DNA from: Rotaria socialis
Taxonomy: Eukaryota > Rotifera > Eurotatoria > Philodinida > Philodinidae
Assembly: GCA_905331475.1 (NCBI GenBank)
Contig: CAJNYU010000026.1
Location: 124,001 to 188,000 of the forward strand
Direction: 5' to 3'
DNA: 64,000 bases
Shown here: piece by piece, positions 43,311 to 54,947 of the stretch
Layout of the letters: each line of letters starts with the position of its first letter
How positions within the stretch are numbered: position 1 is the first letter of the stretch
The notes under the pieces: model-generated
What the model was told of the DNA's origin: nothing
What the model saw: the letters and a program-made list of their open reading frames with translations, nothing else
The model's database searches: none
Made by a program: the position numbers and the translations under genes

Positions 43311-43940
43311 ATGCATATAGAGATAAAAGCTATTTATTTATTTATTTTCAAAACAAAACAAGATCTTAGACAAAAGAAATGGATTCTAACCGTATTCAAT
43401 TCGTGTCAAAACGAAATTCTCTTTTAATTTATTCTTCTTCTTAATTTTTTTTTGTTATTTCTTAATGATAATTGCTTATTGACGGAACTACGTGTCAAAT
43501 ATATATAATAATTTTAATTATTTAATTAAATAAAGAAATGTACAAATAAATACTACGTAACACATCATTTCTCTGGTATTCAATCGCAAAACAAGCGACA
43601 TTTTTAACGTGTACTATCAATATTATCTAAAGAACAAACTTGTGTATCTAACTTTTATGTCTTGTTAAAGATAAGAATATTTAATTCTCTTATTTATTTA
43701 TTTCTACGTCGTTTTTCGACGAACCAAGAGCAACAGATACATCTTATTTTCATTGCATTCTTTGTTGTCACAAGAGGATTCGTAAAACTACAGGCCTAAT
43801 ATAATAGTCTACACTAACTATGACGACATCTTTCCAATATTTTAATTGATTTCAGCGTCTGACAAATCAAATCGTTCTTCATGTCTACCTACCATCTCAC
43901 ACGTGTATAATATTATTTTTAGATCAATAAAATAGTACAA
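43311..43940. other. Intergenic between SPCA and TBC1D13
   Basis: AT-rich, with an AATAAA-like signal near 43530 for the upstream gene. A T-rich tract ending in ag at 43922 lies 18 nt before the TBC1D13 start. No coding content is seen. Confidence 0.45.
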
Positions 43941-45627
43941 ATGGCATTGTATCAAAAGACGTAATGATCAAATAAATATTTCTATACGAAAATTAAATCT
44001 TTCAATTTCATTTAAATAGCATCGAAAAATTTGAAGCAATACTTAAGTGTGATAGAATTAATTTGGAAGAACTTAAAACTCTTGCATTTAATGGTAATGA
44101 ACCTTTCAAATGAAACAGTTTATATGAAATAATTATTTCTCTCTAGGTTGTCCAACTGATAATGGCATTCGTAGTTTAACATGGAAGGTAGACAAAAAGA
44201 AAACATCAAAAGCTAAATTAAATTCAAATATTTCATAGATTTTACTTAATTACCTCTTCGTTGATCGAACAAAATGGACATCGTATTTATCTAAACAACG
44301 GTAGAATAATAAAAACAATAATTGATATGATTGCTTAATCAATAAATTCTAGTGACCATTATCGTGGTTATATTCGAGAAACTATCATAAAACCTGGTCT
44401 AAAATCGACGTCTCACTCGGATATTGTTGATCATGTAAGTGATGAGATGGGATAAATAGAATTGTTTTTACTGAATAATATTTTATTTAGCCTTTAAATT
44501 GTGCAGCTGATAGTTCATGGACAGCTTATTTTAAAGAAAATGAAGTTTTACTACAAATTGACAAAGATGTTCGGTGAGATTTGGAAATATAAAATCGAAT
44601 GTTTCTCGAATAAAATTTTATTTTCAATAGACGACTTTGTCCTGATCTATGTTTTTTCCAACGTAAAACAGATTATCCATGTGCTGAGATCATGAATCAA
44701 GAGGTTGGCTTCGAAAGCTTACGTAAACGCATTATATCAACATCACTTAAAGTTGAGTCCCAGTCTCATTCACGTTTAACTGGCCGATTAGAATTTCAAT
44801 CCAATAGATCCAAATGTCCAACAATCGACGATAATGAATATGAAGTATTAGCGAATGGTTCTGAAGCACATTGGCAAGTTCTTGAAAGAATTTTGTTTGT
44901 TTTTTCACAACTCAATTCAGGACAAAGCTATGTACAAGGCATGAATGAAATTATTGGACCCATCTATTATACATTTGCTACCGATCCTAATCTAGAGTGG
45001 AGAGGTAAACTAACAAAACTCAAGAAATCTTAAAACTATCGTTCCTATTTTAGAACACGCTGAAGCCGATACATTTTATTGCTTTACAAATTTGATGATA
45101 CATTTACGAGAAAATTTTATGAAAGTTTATGATAAATCAGAATTCGGTATTCTTGGACGTATGCAAAAATTTTCAATGCTTTTGAAAGAACTCGACAAAG
45201 AAGTACATGAGTATTTCGAACAGGAAAATTTAAAACCTGAATTTTATGCATTTCGCTGGTTGACATTGTTACTTTCACAAGAATTTCATCTACCAGATGT
45301 TCTACGTATATGGGATTCATTATTTGTTGATCATGAAAAATATTTAGACTTTTTATTATATATCTGCTGTGCCATGGTTATGTATGTTGAGATTTTATTG
45401 AAAGATAATTTGAATAAAAAAATTGATTTTCTCATTTAGTCTACAACGAGATCAACTTTTAAATGGTTCTCAAGCACAAAATATTAAACTATTACAAGTT
45501 TGTTTATAAAAATCAAAAATATTTCGTTTCGTCTTATGAGATTTTGTTTTAGCATTATCCACCAGATACGGATGTACATAAAATTCTCCAAAAAGCAGTT
45601 GAACTCCAACGTATTCATAAAGCGTGA
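43941..45627 (+). CDS. TBC1D13: TBC domain Rab GTPase-activating protein, TBC1D13 orthologue
   Basis: Exon 1 is 43941-43960 (MALYQKT) and exon 2 is 44020-44094; the frame continues through short introns to the stop at 45627. TBC signatures are intact: 'GCPTDNGIRSLTWKILLNYL', the arginine-finger motif 'IDKDVRRLCPD' (IxxDxxR), the glutamine-finger motif 'SYVQGMNEIIGPIYYTFATD', then 'EHAEADTFYCFTNLM', 'FYAFRWLTLLLSQEFHLPDV' and 'IWDSLFVDHEKYLDFL'. These align along the whole length of human TBC1D13, which acts on Rab35 in membrane traffic. Both catalytic fingers are present, so GAP activity is expected. The region around 44700-44830 is a variable insertion, as in other species. RAB3GAP1 starts 261 bp downstream on the same strand. 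Confidence 0.93.
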
Positions 45628-45888
45628 AGCATTTATTTTTATTGTTTTATCGAATAATACGACGTATAAATGCATCTGTTCAGATAATGATAAATTTCAA
45701 GATTCCATTTGGCTTAGTCTTCCTGTGTGCAATATGAAATTGTAATTGAATAATTATTTTTATTTTGTAATTTGATCTTTTTGCTAATAAATAAGCAAGA
45801 AATTTGTCTCTAGTACATATAGTAAAAAGTAATTTGCTTCCATCTGAGATTTTAGATTTGTTAATATTCAGTCAATGAAATTTATAAA
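45628..45888 (+). promoter_or_regulatory. TBC1D13-RAB3GAP1 intercistronic spacer
   Basis: A 261-bp spacer with AATAAA-type words (about 45786) and acceptor-like AGs at 45855 and 45871, 34 and 18 nt before the RAB3GAP1 start. A six-codon upstream ATG frame at about 45875 overlaps that start. Confidence 0.4.
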
Positions 45889-48800
45889 ATGACAACTACT
45901 AAAGAAGTAAGAGAGGAAAAGTTTAGTGCTGAATTTTTATTGAATAAATATTCTAGGAGGAAGATATATTTGAAATAGTTGATTATACAACTGCGTCTGA
46001 TTGGGAACGGTAAATAAAAGAATTTGAAATTCTCATCAAAGTTACGTAGTGCATTTTATAGATTTATTGCAAGAATAGAAGAAATTCTTTCGGATTGGAA
46101 ATTAAATGGCCCTGAAACATCAAATACTGAAGTCAGATCTTAGTTTTTGTTTTTGGAATAATAAAATGCTTTTCTGTGATAAAATTTTCTTAGGTCGATT
46201 TCACTGATGGTGAATGGATCGAGCGGAATGAAGCACTCGAATTCGGTGATCGTTCTTATACAATCAGTCATTTCTCGTTACAAGTACCTGAAAGTAATTC
46301 AACAGTAACAACAGACAATAATCCACAAATGACCACATCTGTATCCATAGAAAAACAAGCATGTAAGAATGATCTACGTCAAGATTTTCTTTATTTGATG
46401 AATTATATTCAGTCGTTCCACCGCGAGCTATGGCCGATATGATGTCCAGACGAAATGATTTTCCATCGCGTTCTCCGTAAGTTCTGAAAGACGCTTTACT
46501 TTTCTGTCAAACTTCAATTTTAGATATTTATCTCATTGGTATGGTCTAAGAGAATTTCTTATTCTATCACCAAAACGTAATACCGATCCTATAGCTGATG
46601 AAAGTCGAGCTAATATATTACTTAGTTCAACGGCTATAGCTGTTTCAAATGTTGGATGGTAAGAACAAGAGAGATTTTTTTGTTGAAACAAATCAATATT
46701 TAATTGTAGTAATGTTCCTATATTTATTCGTGTTCAACATGAATGGCGTAATATGTTTATTGGTCTATGCGAAGGATCTGGTCTTCGTACACATTTTAAT
46801 GTCTGCAATTTAAAAAATGCTCCACATCAATATCGACATCTAGCTGGTCTATTGGAAATATTTAAATCAAAATTAGTAAATAATATCTTGTTTTTATTTG
46901 TATGTAATTTTTACACTATCGTTCATAGGGTTCTCATATTCCAAATGATATAGTCATAATGGTTGCTGTTCGATTTACGTATGTGTTAAGAGATTTCGAA
47001 TCTACAGTAAGTCGACAAGTTCTACCAAGAGATGAAACAGGCATGCCGATCCTAACGAATCTTCCGTTTGGATCTATTCATGATCCAGTTAGGTAAAAAA
47101 GAACAGGATAAATAATCAAATATGTTAAAAGTCGTGTTTTTAGTGGTCTTCATCTGTCATGTACGTGGCCAATATTTTCTGAAGAAGTCGTCACTGAAAA
47201 CGATGATTGCAATGATTTTGATCCATTACTTTCTCAACAATGGGCTATTGGTGTTACTCTATTAGAAGAATTGCCTGTATTGCTAAGTGATGCTGTTCAA
47301 GAATATCTAAATTTATCGACAAAACGAGAAACGATCGAACAATTGTTAGGAAAATTTCAAACTGCTGATGGTAATTTTGATTTGAGAAGAGAGATACCAT
47401 TTTGATGATTTTCAGGACATAGGAAAAAATCGAAACCGTTGCGTAAGATAAAAGCTTAATAAAGGAAAGAAAATAAGTACTCCGCTCAAGATGCTCGATT
47501 TAGAAAAAACGGTGGAGATTTATTTTTCAAATATTGTTGTTTTTCGTGTATAGAAATACCGAATGCTTCAATGAATATGTCTGATCCTATCAAACGAATA
47601 TCCGATAGTCGTACACAACAATATTGGACATCTATTTCTTCTTCGATTTCCAATACAACGAGTCGATTGCGAGTTAATATTTTCAATCCTCCATTACCAC
47701 CCAACGTTGTTGAAAAAACGATAGAAGTAAGTTTTTGTAAAATATTCATTCTCTGTGTAATCGTTTATCGTTTTAGTATCTTTTCAATGAATCTGCAACA
47801 GTCGAAAGGCGACGATCGATTGTAAATGAATTACCTAATGTAAAACTAGTTTTCTTTGTGAATTTGAATTTTTTTACTGATGATGTGTGTTTCAGGATAC
47901 GGAACGAATTCGTCAATTAAAATCAGTGCCTAAAGATAGTTTTGTCTATCGTGTTGTTGTATGTTTTACTGCGATATGTAGTTTACCGTCTATCAATCGT
48001 TTACGGTCGATTGCTCATTTGTGGTTTGATATCGTGCAAGAACTTCGTACATGTTGGGAAACCGGGAAAATGATACCTGGGTAAATACAATTTTTTCACA
48101 TTCTTAAATATCATTTTTTCAATCTTGATCCAATAAAATTTCTAGGTTAGAATCTGGTTCACCTAATTTATCGTTTTCAAAATTCTATCAAAATTTACAA
48201 ATGCTCAATTGTTGCATCGAACATCGTGTACGTCATGAGAACGATTCAACAACAACAACTGTTGATAATCCAATCGAACCAGATGAGGATGGTGATCAAT
48301 TTTTTGAATGTTCATCAAATATTTCATCATCAAAATCAAATTTAACAGAATTACAACCTGAAGGTCGCCTTAAACCATGTGGTGATTTAAAATTACTTAA
48401 TTCAAATGAAATTCTCTATGTGCCTGTGACTCAGGTACTTCAGAAAACTCTGCAATTCTTCTATGTGAGAGATTCTTCTAATTATAGGAATGCCCACCAG
48501 CAACAGAAGATATGCTTGATGAACAAACAGCTATATTAACTAGTTTAGGTTCAGGTGAAGACGCTACCTTATTACGTGCAAAAATGCAAAGTCGATCACT
48601 TTTGTCCGATATGGAAAGTTTTAAAGTAAGCTACATAAACATTAAAATCGAAACCATTACCGATAACGGTGTTGTATTTCAGGCAGCAAATCCACTAGGT
48701 ACAATTGAGGACTTTGTACGATGGTATTCACCACGAGATTGGATTGAGACCGAAGAAGTTGATGCCGATGGAAATACTCAAAAACATTATTCACTTAGTC

Positions 48801-49808
48801 CTCGTATGCAACTGCCAGATAATCTATGGGTCGAAGTATGGCAACAAGCACGTCCCATACCCGTTCGTCGACAAAAACGATTATTTGATGATGGAAAAGA
48901 AGCAGAAAAAGTCCGATGAGAATAGTTTGTTGATATTCAAATAAATATTTCATTTTTAATAGATTCTTCAAAAGTTATCATCTCTATCGCCGGGTGAAAT
49001 TCTAGAACAATTGATTCCAGTACTGCTACATACCGTTTATGATCGTATAGCTAAAGAGAGTATGCAAATTGTCTTTAATTCTATATGCGATTTCATTTTT
49101 CTGTCTTTATTTAGTTGAAGAAATGGAAGAATCGAATGCAATAGCGTTTTTAGAAACTCTCAATGCCAAAGAAGTGCTGATTGTCAAAGGAAGAGAAGAA
49201 CGGAAAAAGAAATTGCAACAAGTATTTATTTAAAATAAAATAAACTATGTAAATAGTTATATAATGAATCGGTTTAGGATTTCATTATATGTCTTACTTC
49301 TGTTGAACAATATATATGTCGATTTAAATCGTTTAAAGAAAAACTTTTCTCTCCAGATCTTAATCACAAAGAAAAAGTTTGTAGAACCTCTTTGTAAAAT
49401 AATCAAAAAAATATATGCGATCTATTTTATCTAGGAAGAAATGATTAAAGTGGTAACAGAATTGCATACGCGTCCTGAAATTCCTGTCAAAGCTGCAGCA
49501 CATGGTCGACTTGGAAAACGACTAGCATCATTATTTACGAAGACTAAACCAACAACAAATCAGGTTCGCCATAAAAACATTTTTTTCTTCGTTATTTTTA
49601 TTATTTATATTCACAGGCTAACAATGATTCTACAGAAGTTAAAAATCAATTTATGACTCCGGCCGGTAAAGAATATATACTTCGTGCTTCCATCGCTCGA
49701 CCTTCGAACTTACGATCAAGGCAATCACCACAACGAATGTATTGTATGTTGGCGCAAGATGAATTTCGACTATGTGGAGCGTTTTCCGAAGATACGACTT
49801 TTTTTTAA
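45889..49808 (+). CDS. RAB3GAP1: Rab3 GTPase-activating protein catalytic subunit
   Basis: Exon 1 is 45889-45906 (MTTTKE) and exon 2 is 45957-46009; at least a dozen more follow to TAA at 49808. The N-terminus 'EDIFEIVDYTTASDWERFIARIEEIL' is diagnostic. The central part has 'YLSHWYGLREFLILSP', 'CEGSGLRTHFNVCNL', 'GLHLSCTWPIFSEE' and 'RLRSIAHLWFDIVQELR'. The catalytic part has 'EDFVRWYSPRDWIE', 'DNLWVEVWQQARPIPVRRQK' and 'RLFDDGKEAEKV'; I believe the Arg in SPRD is the reported catalytic residue. The C-terminus 'RMYCMLAQDEFRLCGAFSED', ending TTFF, is the family's end. With RAB3GAP2 (not here), it acts on Rab3 as a GAP and on Rab18 as an exchange factor. The intron at about 48627-48683 is 57 nt, in frame and stop-free, splitting 'SDMESFK' from 'AANPLG'. 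It neighbours another Rab GAP, TBC1D13. Confidence 0.94.
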
Positions 49809-50075
49809 TATGCATTCACTTTCTTTTTTTTGTTCTTGCAATATAATAACAGTCGATATATTCTCAATTTGTATAATCAGTATCTTTTTGAAAACAATAA
49901 ATTTAACGTATCCAATGAAAATTTCATCATGAACGAATATATCTCGTCGAATCGGACTAATCCCTTTCTTGTTCTTGTGTTTACATGGACGTCCGCCATC
50001 GTCGTTACTGATATTCTATATAAGCATCGAGTTATCCGAACTAGTCCATTATACTATCAACGTTTAGACACAATA

Positions 50076-51489
50076 TGAAGTAAATAAACAAAAACGTTTT
50101 GTTAATGAAATTTCGTCTATGATTATCTATTTGCAGTATTTCATCTTTACAAAATTTCCTAACTGGATCAACACGTAAACGACCCGCGTTTATTAATACA
50201 GATAAAGAAAATTTACCATTGACTGTGTAAGTTCTGGAATATCGTTTTCAGTAATGTAAAACTAAATATTTTATCTATTACAGTGATTCGGAAATTCCAA
50301 CTAAACAATCGCGTGTTGCACTTGGATCGGCATTAATTGATAATAATTTGTTTAATTCAAGTAAATAGATTTTATTTTATTAGATAAAAATCTATAATTT
50401 TATTTTTATTGAAGTACCCTATTCACCACCTGAAGATTTCATCATCAAAGCAGTAGATCGTAAGTTTTAACAGTATAATTTTTATTTTGTTTTAATTGTA
50501 ATTGTTTTTAGCTTGGTCACCGATTGAACCCGATCAAATTCATCTGACACCGGCTCATGATCGTCGAGCTAGTAGTAAGAAAAAATATTATTTCAGAAAT
50601 ACACGTTCTATCTATTACTATTTAAGATCGTTCAGAAACACGTTATAAAAATGGTTCATTTCGTCAAGTATTGAAATGGGTTCGTTCATTAGGTCAATAT
50701 GGTGATGGAAACAATGCATTTCGCGAACCAAATAGCGTTGCATGGCTTGAATGTGGAAAACTTGCTGTTGTCGATACCAATGCTCATTGTATTAAAGTAT
50801 TTGATAGTGAAACGGGCCATTTTGAATATTCATTTGGTCGTGGTAGAACAATCGGTTGTCAAAATTTACTTTATCCCTACCGTATAGCCGTTGTACCTGG
50901 TGGTGATGATCAATTAGTTGTTATTCAACGTCATCCTCGACCACAAATTCATGTGTTTAGTGCAAAAGGCGAATTCATTCGTCGATTCGGCCAACATTTA
51001 GAAAAACCACGAGCACTTACTGTTGATCAATCACGTCGTATTATTGTTATTGAATCACAATTACAAAAACTACATATATTTTCATTGGAAGGAAAAATTC
51101 TTTCGTTATTTAATTTAAGTGAACAATTACAATTTCCAACATCGATCTGTTCAAATAATCATGAAATCTTCATATCAGATAATCATCTTCATTCAATTAA
51201 AGTATTTTCATACAATGGACAACTGTTACGTGAAATAAAAGAGGCAAATTATATAACATATCCAACAAATATTAAATTAAATTCCTTAGGACAATTAATT
51301 ACCATTGATAATCATCAAGGTTTAAACATCACTGTCTATGATGACTATCAACAAAAGAAACGTTTAGGTGCTTATACAGCTCGAATTTGTCATTCACAAA
51401 TTCTTGATGTTGCCATTCAACCAAAACAAAATATTCTTCATTTAGCTTCGAAAGATTATCGTGTCTATACTTATCAATTGCCATTATAA
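50076..51489 (+). CDS. NHL-repeat beta-propeller protein, TRIM/Brat-like but without RING
   Basis: Exon 1 is five bases (50076-50080, ATGAA). Exons follow at 50137-50226, 50284-50360, about 50415-50460, about 50513-50575 and 50628-51489. The start gives MNISSLQNFLTGSTRKRPAF, continuing to a Lys/Pro-rich linker. The last exon holds about six NHL blades: 'FREPNSVAWLECGKLAVVDT', 'HCIKVFDSETG', 'LLYPYRIAVVP', 'EKPRALTVDQSRRIIVIES', 'LQFPTSICSNNHEIFISDNH' and 'YPTNIKLNSLGQLITIDNH'. NHL propellers bind RNA or protein in the TRIM2/3/32/71, Brat and NHL-1 families. Neither RING nor B-box is visible in the preceding exons, so this is either a propeller-only protein or the real 5' end is further upstream. 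It starts 267 bp after RAB3GAP1; an AG at 50069 may be its acceptor. Confidence 0.75.
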
Positions 51490-53073
51490 TTTATATGCGA
51501 ATGTTGAATATAATCAATCCAAATTCCAACGAAGTTTTCTGTCTATTTGATTTTCGAGTTTTTATTCTTTTTTTTTATTTGTATTCTTATCCGAAGATTT
51601 TCTATTTCTAATTTAATAATGACATACTTTTAATAAACTTTATTTCTAAATCGTAAGACCACTGTTGGGATAGAAATGATAATAATAATATTTGACGGTC
51701 GGCTAAAGTAGTCGAAATTTATTCATTTGAAGCCAGCTACGAATAAAATTTTGATATCTAATGTAGTAATCTCAAAAAGTTGACTGTTACTGGAAACTTC
51801 TGAATTTATACTAAAATATTACTTTAAATCTACTATAATCAACTGCATATTGGGAATGAAGATGTTAATTTTCTAAACCAGAAATCGACCTTCGAGCAAC
51901 CGCAGATAGTGGTTCGGTTCAATGCATCATTCAACCACTACAAAACTCTGTTCAATGTTCAACTAAAAATAAATCTCATGTAATAGGGAAACAGTTGATT
52001 TTAAATGATCTTGAGAAATTTCAATGACGATCTTTCGCAGAATCAATTGAATTCATCTTGCTACATTTGTTATTTTTCACATGTTAGGTTGAAGCAGCTC
52101 ATTTCGATCATATTCTGTTTTTATTAGAACAAAGTAGATGTTTCTCTACATTAAAAATAGCTGACAATGTTTGAATAACTCAATACTTGTTACCGTTATT
52201 GAATGAACGTGGTAACAGGGTGTGGGTGTGGGTGGGTGTCAGTTTCTCTTGTTTCACCCACACCCACACCCTGGGGAACAATAAGGGTCTGTGATACTAT
52301 CTTTCTTTTATGTGTGAAATCGATCTGTTGAAGCTATACTGAATTATGGGTCACACAATGAGGTTTGACGATTTCTGAGCATATCCATCCTTACAGTAAA
52401 ATGAATCTAGCGTCACAACAACTCAATGAATTTCGATAAAATTTTTACCATCAATATCCACTATGCAGACTTTCAAAATAACATGTCTCGCAGCTCATGA
52501 GGCTTTGATGTTCTGGAGTTATGACGTTCACGATGGAAATGAATCCTATGCATCATAACTCTCTTGTGACTCAGGATATGAAGGCGTGGGTTTTGCCGCT
52601 GTCCTACATTATTCGAGATCTATATTAGCATTGATAGTTCTTTAAATCATCCATATAGCGTTCAAAATGAATTTTTAGTGCTATTTTTTCACTTTTTTCA
52701 GATATATAGAAATTATAGGAAAAATGACTCGAAAATAGGAAATTATAGGAGGACTTTACAAAATATGGGAAAAATAGGACGACTACGAAGCCTGATACAC
52801 ATGGGTAGGTTGTGGGTTCTCACATACTACTGATACTGAATTGAACAATCCTGATCATTGTCAGAAATTCTTACGATGAGCAGTTAAGTAAGACAGCAGA
52901 CGTGAGGAATAACATCTATCTTGGTTTTCAAAATGGTCTTCAATGATAGTGAAATGTAAGATATATTGATCCAATTTCTCTCTGGTTTACGTATCGAACA
53001 TCGTCCGTCGTTAAGGATCACTTTCCCATAATCCAATCCACAGCCAAGGATGTGATTACACTAGTAACATCTC
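51490..53073. other. Non-coding, start of decayed region
   Basis: After the NHL gene's 3'UTR (AATAAA-like near 51632) I see no recognisable coding sequence. The stretch includes the G-rich fold-back described at 52216 and ends at the assembly gap. Confidence 0.5.
52216..52273. repeat. 58-bp fold-back with telomere-like TGTGGG arms
   Basis: The left arm 52216-52234 (cagggtgtgggtgtgggtg) and right arm 52255-52273 are perfect reverse complements over 19 bp, separated by a 20-nt loop. The arms hold two TGTGGG units followed by TG. TGTGGG is, from memory, the bdelloid telomeric repeat. It may be a tiny inverted-repeat element or a telomere-repeat insertion. Confidence 0.85.
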
Positions 53074-53821
53074 NNNNNNNNNNNNNNNNNNNNNNNNNNN
53101 NNNNNNNNNNNNNNNNNNNNNNNNNNNNNNNNNNNNNNNNNNNNNNNNNNNNNNNNNNNNNNNNNNNNNNNNNNNNNNNNNNNNNNNNNNNNNNNNNNNN
53201 NNNNNNNNNNNNNNNNNNNNNNNNNNNNNNNNNNNNNNNNNNNNNNNNNNNNNNNNNNNNNNNNNNNNNNNNNNNNNNNNNNNNNNNNNNNNNNNNNNNN
53301 NNNNNNNNNNNNNNNNNNNNNNNNNNNNNNNNNNNNNNNNNNNNNNNNNNNNNNNNNNNNNNNNNNNNNNNNNNNNNNNNNNNNNNNNNNNNNNNNNNNN
53401 NNNNNNNNNNNNNNNNNNNNNNNNNNNNNNNNNNNNNNNNNNNNNNNNNNNNNNNNNNNNNNNNNNNNNNNNNNNNNNNNNNNNNNNNNNNNNNNNNNNN
53501 NNNNNNNNNNNNNNNNNNNNNNNNNNNNNNNNNNNNNNNNNNNNNNNNNNNNNNNNNNNNNNNNNNNNNNNNNNNNNNNNNNNNNNNNNNNNNNNNNNNN
53601 NNNNNNNNNNNNNNNNNNNNNNNNNNNNNNNNNNNNNNNNNNNNNNNNNNNNNNNNNNNNNNNNNNNNNNNNNNNNNNNNNNNNNNNNNNNNNNNNNNNN
53701 NNNNNNNNNNNNNNNNNNNNNNNNNNNNNNNNNNNNNNNNNNNNNNNNNNNNNNNNNNNNNNNNNNNNNNNNNNNNNNNNNNNNNNNNNNNNNNNNNNNN
53801 NNNNNNNNNNNNNNNNNNNNN
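53074..53821. other. Assembly gap (748 N)
   Basis: Unknown bases. Open frames spanning it are artefacts. A repeat that failed to assemble is likely, given the decayed surroundings. Confidence 0.99.
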
Positions 53822-54218
53822 AATATTTTTCATAGAAGAACTACCATTTCGATATAAATATTTAGTTCGATTAGTAGAATATGGATCGATTTCTGAGAAG
53901 AACGGCAATATCTGACTAATGATTAAGTCACATTTTCGAGTAATTAACTATTTTGTAATAAATTAATGGTGCCTGACTGTCTAATAGGGTCGATGCACTT
54001 TTATTCGATGTGACTTTCTCATCTTGGGAGGCACGAAATGTTGGATTATTTATTAAATTTTGTTTTATTCATTAATGCATCTGTTTTTCTTTGCTCTCAT
54101 TAATCATTTTCTTATATGTTATATATGATCTTCTTTAACATTTATTTTTTATTATGGTTTCTGTTTTGAGAATTAACATTTAAGAATTTTATCTCGAGAC
54201 AATTGAAAATGTATCTAA
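53822..54218. other. Short non-coding stretch between gap and F-box fragment
   Basis: AT-rich with stops in all frames. Nothing is recognised; the missing 3' exons of the F-box fragment could have been here or in the gap. Confidence 0.4.
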
Positions 54219-54696
54219 CTATCTTATTAGAAAAAAATATCCGTAGTCACCAAATTCTGATTAAAAAGTATATATTCGAATAAATTAGAGAAATACATAT
54301 CTTACCAGTAAAAAGATCTTTCGCTATTTCTGTTGCAATATCATATAAACCAATTCCATATAAATTAGAATAATTTGTTAAGAGTAGAATACGTTTCATA
54401 GATGATGATTCAAGATTGAGAAATTCGATTTTATCGTGAATTTTAGGTAAGATTTCAAGACAAAATCGATCAAGTATTGTCCTAGTAAATTCATATAATA
54501 AACCATTAGAGAAAAATGTCCTTAATGTTAAATATTTTGTAAAATTCGAATCGTTTACAATTGTAGTTAGTCGTTTATTAACATTTATTAAAGAATAGAG
54601 TACTTCAGCATTCTGCAAAATTTTCAGAAGAATTAGAAGAATTTCGTCAGGTAAATCATTCAATGAATAAATGAACGTTCCATCTTTTATTTTCAC
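54219..54696 (-). pseudogene. Truncated F-box protein of the bdelloid-expanded family
   Basis: The minus-strand segment encodes an F-box: 'LNDLPDEILLILLKILQNAE' then 'VLYSLINVNKRLTTIVND', followed by 'RFCLEILPKIHDKIEFLNLE' and 'SSSMKRILLLTNYSNLYGIG'. I know this arrangement from many bdelloid hypothetical proteins. A donor ends the exon at 54306. The next acceptor (ag ending near 54258) leads to about ten residues and then TAG at 54219, so only about 150 residues remain against several hundred in full members. The start is unclear: the frame opens at GTG just after an acceptor-like AG, implying an upstream first exon. F-box proteins join SCF ubiquitin ligases; this copy is probably broken or partial. 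Confidence 0.6.
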
Positions 54697-54891
54697 CTAT
54701 ATCTATTTTGTTTAGCTTATAAATATAGACATACTCATATCTTCTGTTTGATCGATGTCGTCAATAGAAACAATCATACATTGTTCAATAATTCAAATTG
54801 ACGATGAATGATTGAATAACTGATGAGACGATATGTTGCTCTCTCTCTCTTTTTATTCAAGATGCGGTTTACTATGTGGATGAACAGTCAG
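54697..54891. other. Upstream of the F-box fragment
   Basis: It includes a CT tract at about 54838-54850. Nothing else is recognised. Confidence 0.3.
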
Positions 54892-54947
54892 AGGGTGTGG
54901 GGTGTGTGCCTGGGCATGATCTAAGAGGAAATCGACACCCACACCCT
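54892..54947. repeat. 56-bp imperfect fold-back with TGTGGG-like arms
   Basis: The left arm begins agggtgtggggtgt at 54892. The right arm acacccacaccct ends at 54947. They are reverse complements except for one extra G. Arm core and total length are close to the fold-back at 52216. Confidence 0.75.

Noticed and set aside
53018..53915. Long frames of about 290 codons on both strands
   Set aside because: They consist almost wholly of the N gap.
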